A program made the translations under genes and the position numbers. A stretch of DNA of 13,545 bases. Source: Thermoanaerobaculia bacterium (lineage in GTDB: Bacteria > Bacteroidota > Bacteroidia > Chitinophagales > Saprospiraceae). This document shows, in pieces, positions 13,003 through 13,545 of the stretch. How positions within the stretch are numbered: position 1 is the first letter of the stretch; each line of letters starts with the position of its first letter. The notes beneath the pieces are model-generated. The model searched no databases. It worked only from the letters and a program-made list of their open reading frames with translations, and was not told the DNA's origin. The stretch lies in assembly GCA_023151335.1 (NCBI GenBank), contig JAKLJF010000065.1, forward strand, positions 287 through 13,831. Reading direction: 5' to 3'.

Positions 13003-13545
13003 ATGAAAAAATTTACCCTCGCCTGGCTGTTCTGCGGGCTTGCCATTTCCTTCAGTGCCTGCGACACCCTTCAGCAAATTGCCAAAGAAACGCTCAGTGA
13101 ACCCACCCTTGCCGAGATCGGCCAAGGTTTGAAGGAGGCGCTTGGAAACGGGATCACCAAGGGTGTTAATGTATTGTCGGCCCGTGACGGATACTTCAAA
13201 AGCGCGTATAAAATACTGCTGCCGGAAGAGGCGCGCAAAGTGACCGATAAACTGAAGGCAATACCGGGTTTTACCAACCTGGAAAATGAATTGATCGAAA
13301 AGATCAATCGCGGCGCCGAGGATGCGGCCAAAGAAGCCGGCCCCATCTTTCTCAATGCGATCAAAGCGATGACCATCCAGAATGCGGCCAACATCCTGAT
13401 GGGCGCCGACAATGCCGCCACGCAATACCTGCACAGCACGACGTACCAGCAGCTGTACGACAAATTTAATCCCAAAATCGTGGCTTCTCTTGATAAAATA
13501 GGCGCCAATAGTCTGTGGACCAAAGCCGCCGATACCTATAATAAA
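13003..13545 (+). CDS. DUF4197 domain lipoprotein (5' part; runs off the window)
   Basis: An ATG at 13003 opens a frame with no stop through the last base, giving 181 residues of a protein that continues outside the window. MKKFTLAWLFCGLAISFSAC is a lipoprotein signal with lipidation at C20 (lipobox FSAC), so the protein should be anchored in a membrane and exposed to the periplasm. The rest matches DUF4197: GLKEALGNGITKGVNVL, ARDGYF, the ILLPEEARKVTDKL block, NRGAEDAAKEAGPIFLNAI, MTIQNAANILMG, AATQYLHSTTYQQLYDKF. This family is about 220-240 residues, so perhaps 40-60 residues are missing. Its function is unknown; it is helical and widespread in Proteobacteria and Bacteroidota. It is 169 bp from the divergent ROK kinase start. 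The family call is by motif recognition and is fairly firm. Confidence 0.88.
   Translation, partial: MKKFTLAWLFCGLAISFSACDTLQQIAKETLSEPTLAEIGQGLKEALGNGITKGVNVLSARDGYFKSAYKILLPEEARKVTDKLKAIPGFTNLENELIEKINRGAEDAAKEAGPIFLNAIKAMTIQNAANILMGADNAATQYLHSTTYQQLYDKFNPKIVASLDKIGANSLWTKAADTYNK

Overview
The window looks like a chromosomal stretch from a Bacteroidota bacterium, probably a Saprospiria- or Chitinophagia-like lineage. The evidence is two proteins with C-terminal type IX secretion (T9SS) sorting domains, a DUF4252 domain, a secreted MORN/caspase protein, several promoter -7 elements of the Bacteroidota form TAnnTTTG, and starts that mostly lack a strong Shine-Dalgarno. The species cannot be named from this sequence. 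GC content is moderate in genes, and intergenic regions are clearly more AT-rich. No IS element, phage gene, tRNA, rRNA or CRISPR array is visible.

Layout. 35-1684 (-) is a secreted PafA-type alkaline phosphatase. Divergent from it, 1861-2310 (+) is the Fe-S scaffold SufU, which converges with a RidA-family (2-aminomuconate deaminase-like) gene at 2313-2744 (-), only 2 bp away. A 9-10 bp tandem repeat (2761-2840) lies just upstream of the RidA start. 2936-3706 (+) is a DUF4252 protein with a T9SS tail. 3896-5938 (+) is a large T9SS cell-surface protein with an SdrD-B-like domain and three ~93-residue repeats. After an imperfect inverted repeat (5971-6033), 6231-7895 (+) encodes three MORN units fused to a C14 caspase-like domain. 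An AT-rich gap (7896-8269) ends in a very strong plus-strand terminator and may encode a small RNA. panC (8270-9127, -) follows. Then a plus-strand run holds a beta-rich envelope protein (9311-10087), an FkbM methyltransferase (10114-10935) and lipA (10993-11868). lipA converges on a ROK sugar kinase (11934-12833, -) through a 27-bp inverted repeat made of two palindromes, whose outer ends supply both stop codons. 13003-13545 (+) is the 5' part of a DUF4197 lipoprotein that runs off the window.

How the genes fit together. Most are housekeeping or cofactor functions (Fe-S assembly, pantothenate, lipoate, sugar phosphorylation, phosphate release) mixed with surface and secreted proteins. I see no single pathway linking them. 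LipA is an Fe-S enzyme and SufU a cluster scaffold, but they are 8.7 kb apart with no sign of co-transcription. The least explained parts are the candidate small RNA at 8143-8265, the stop-codon-bearing palindromic element at 11866-11936, and the MORN-caspase and DUF4252-T9SS fusions.
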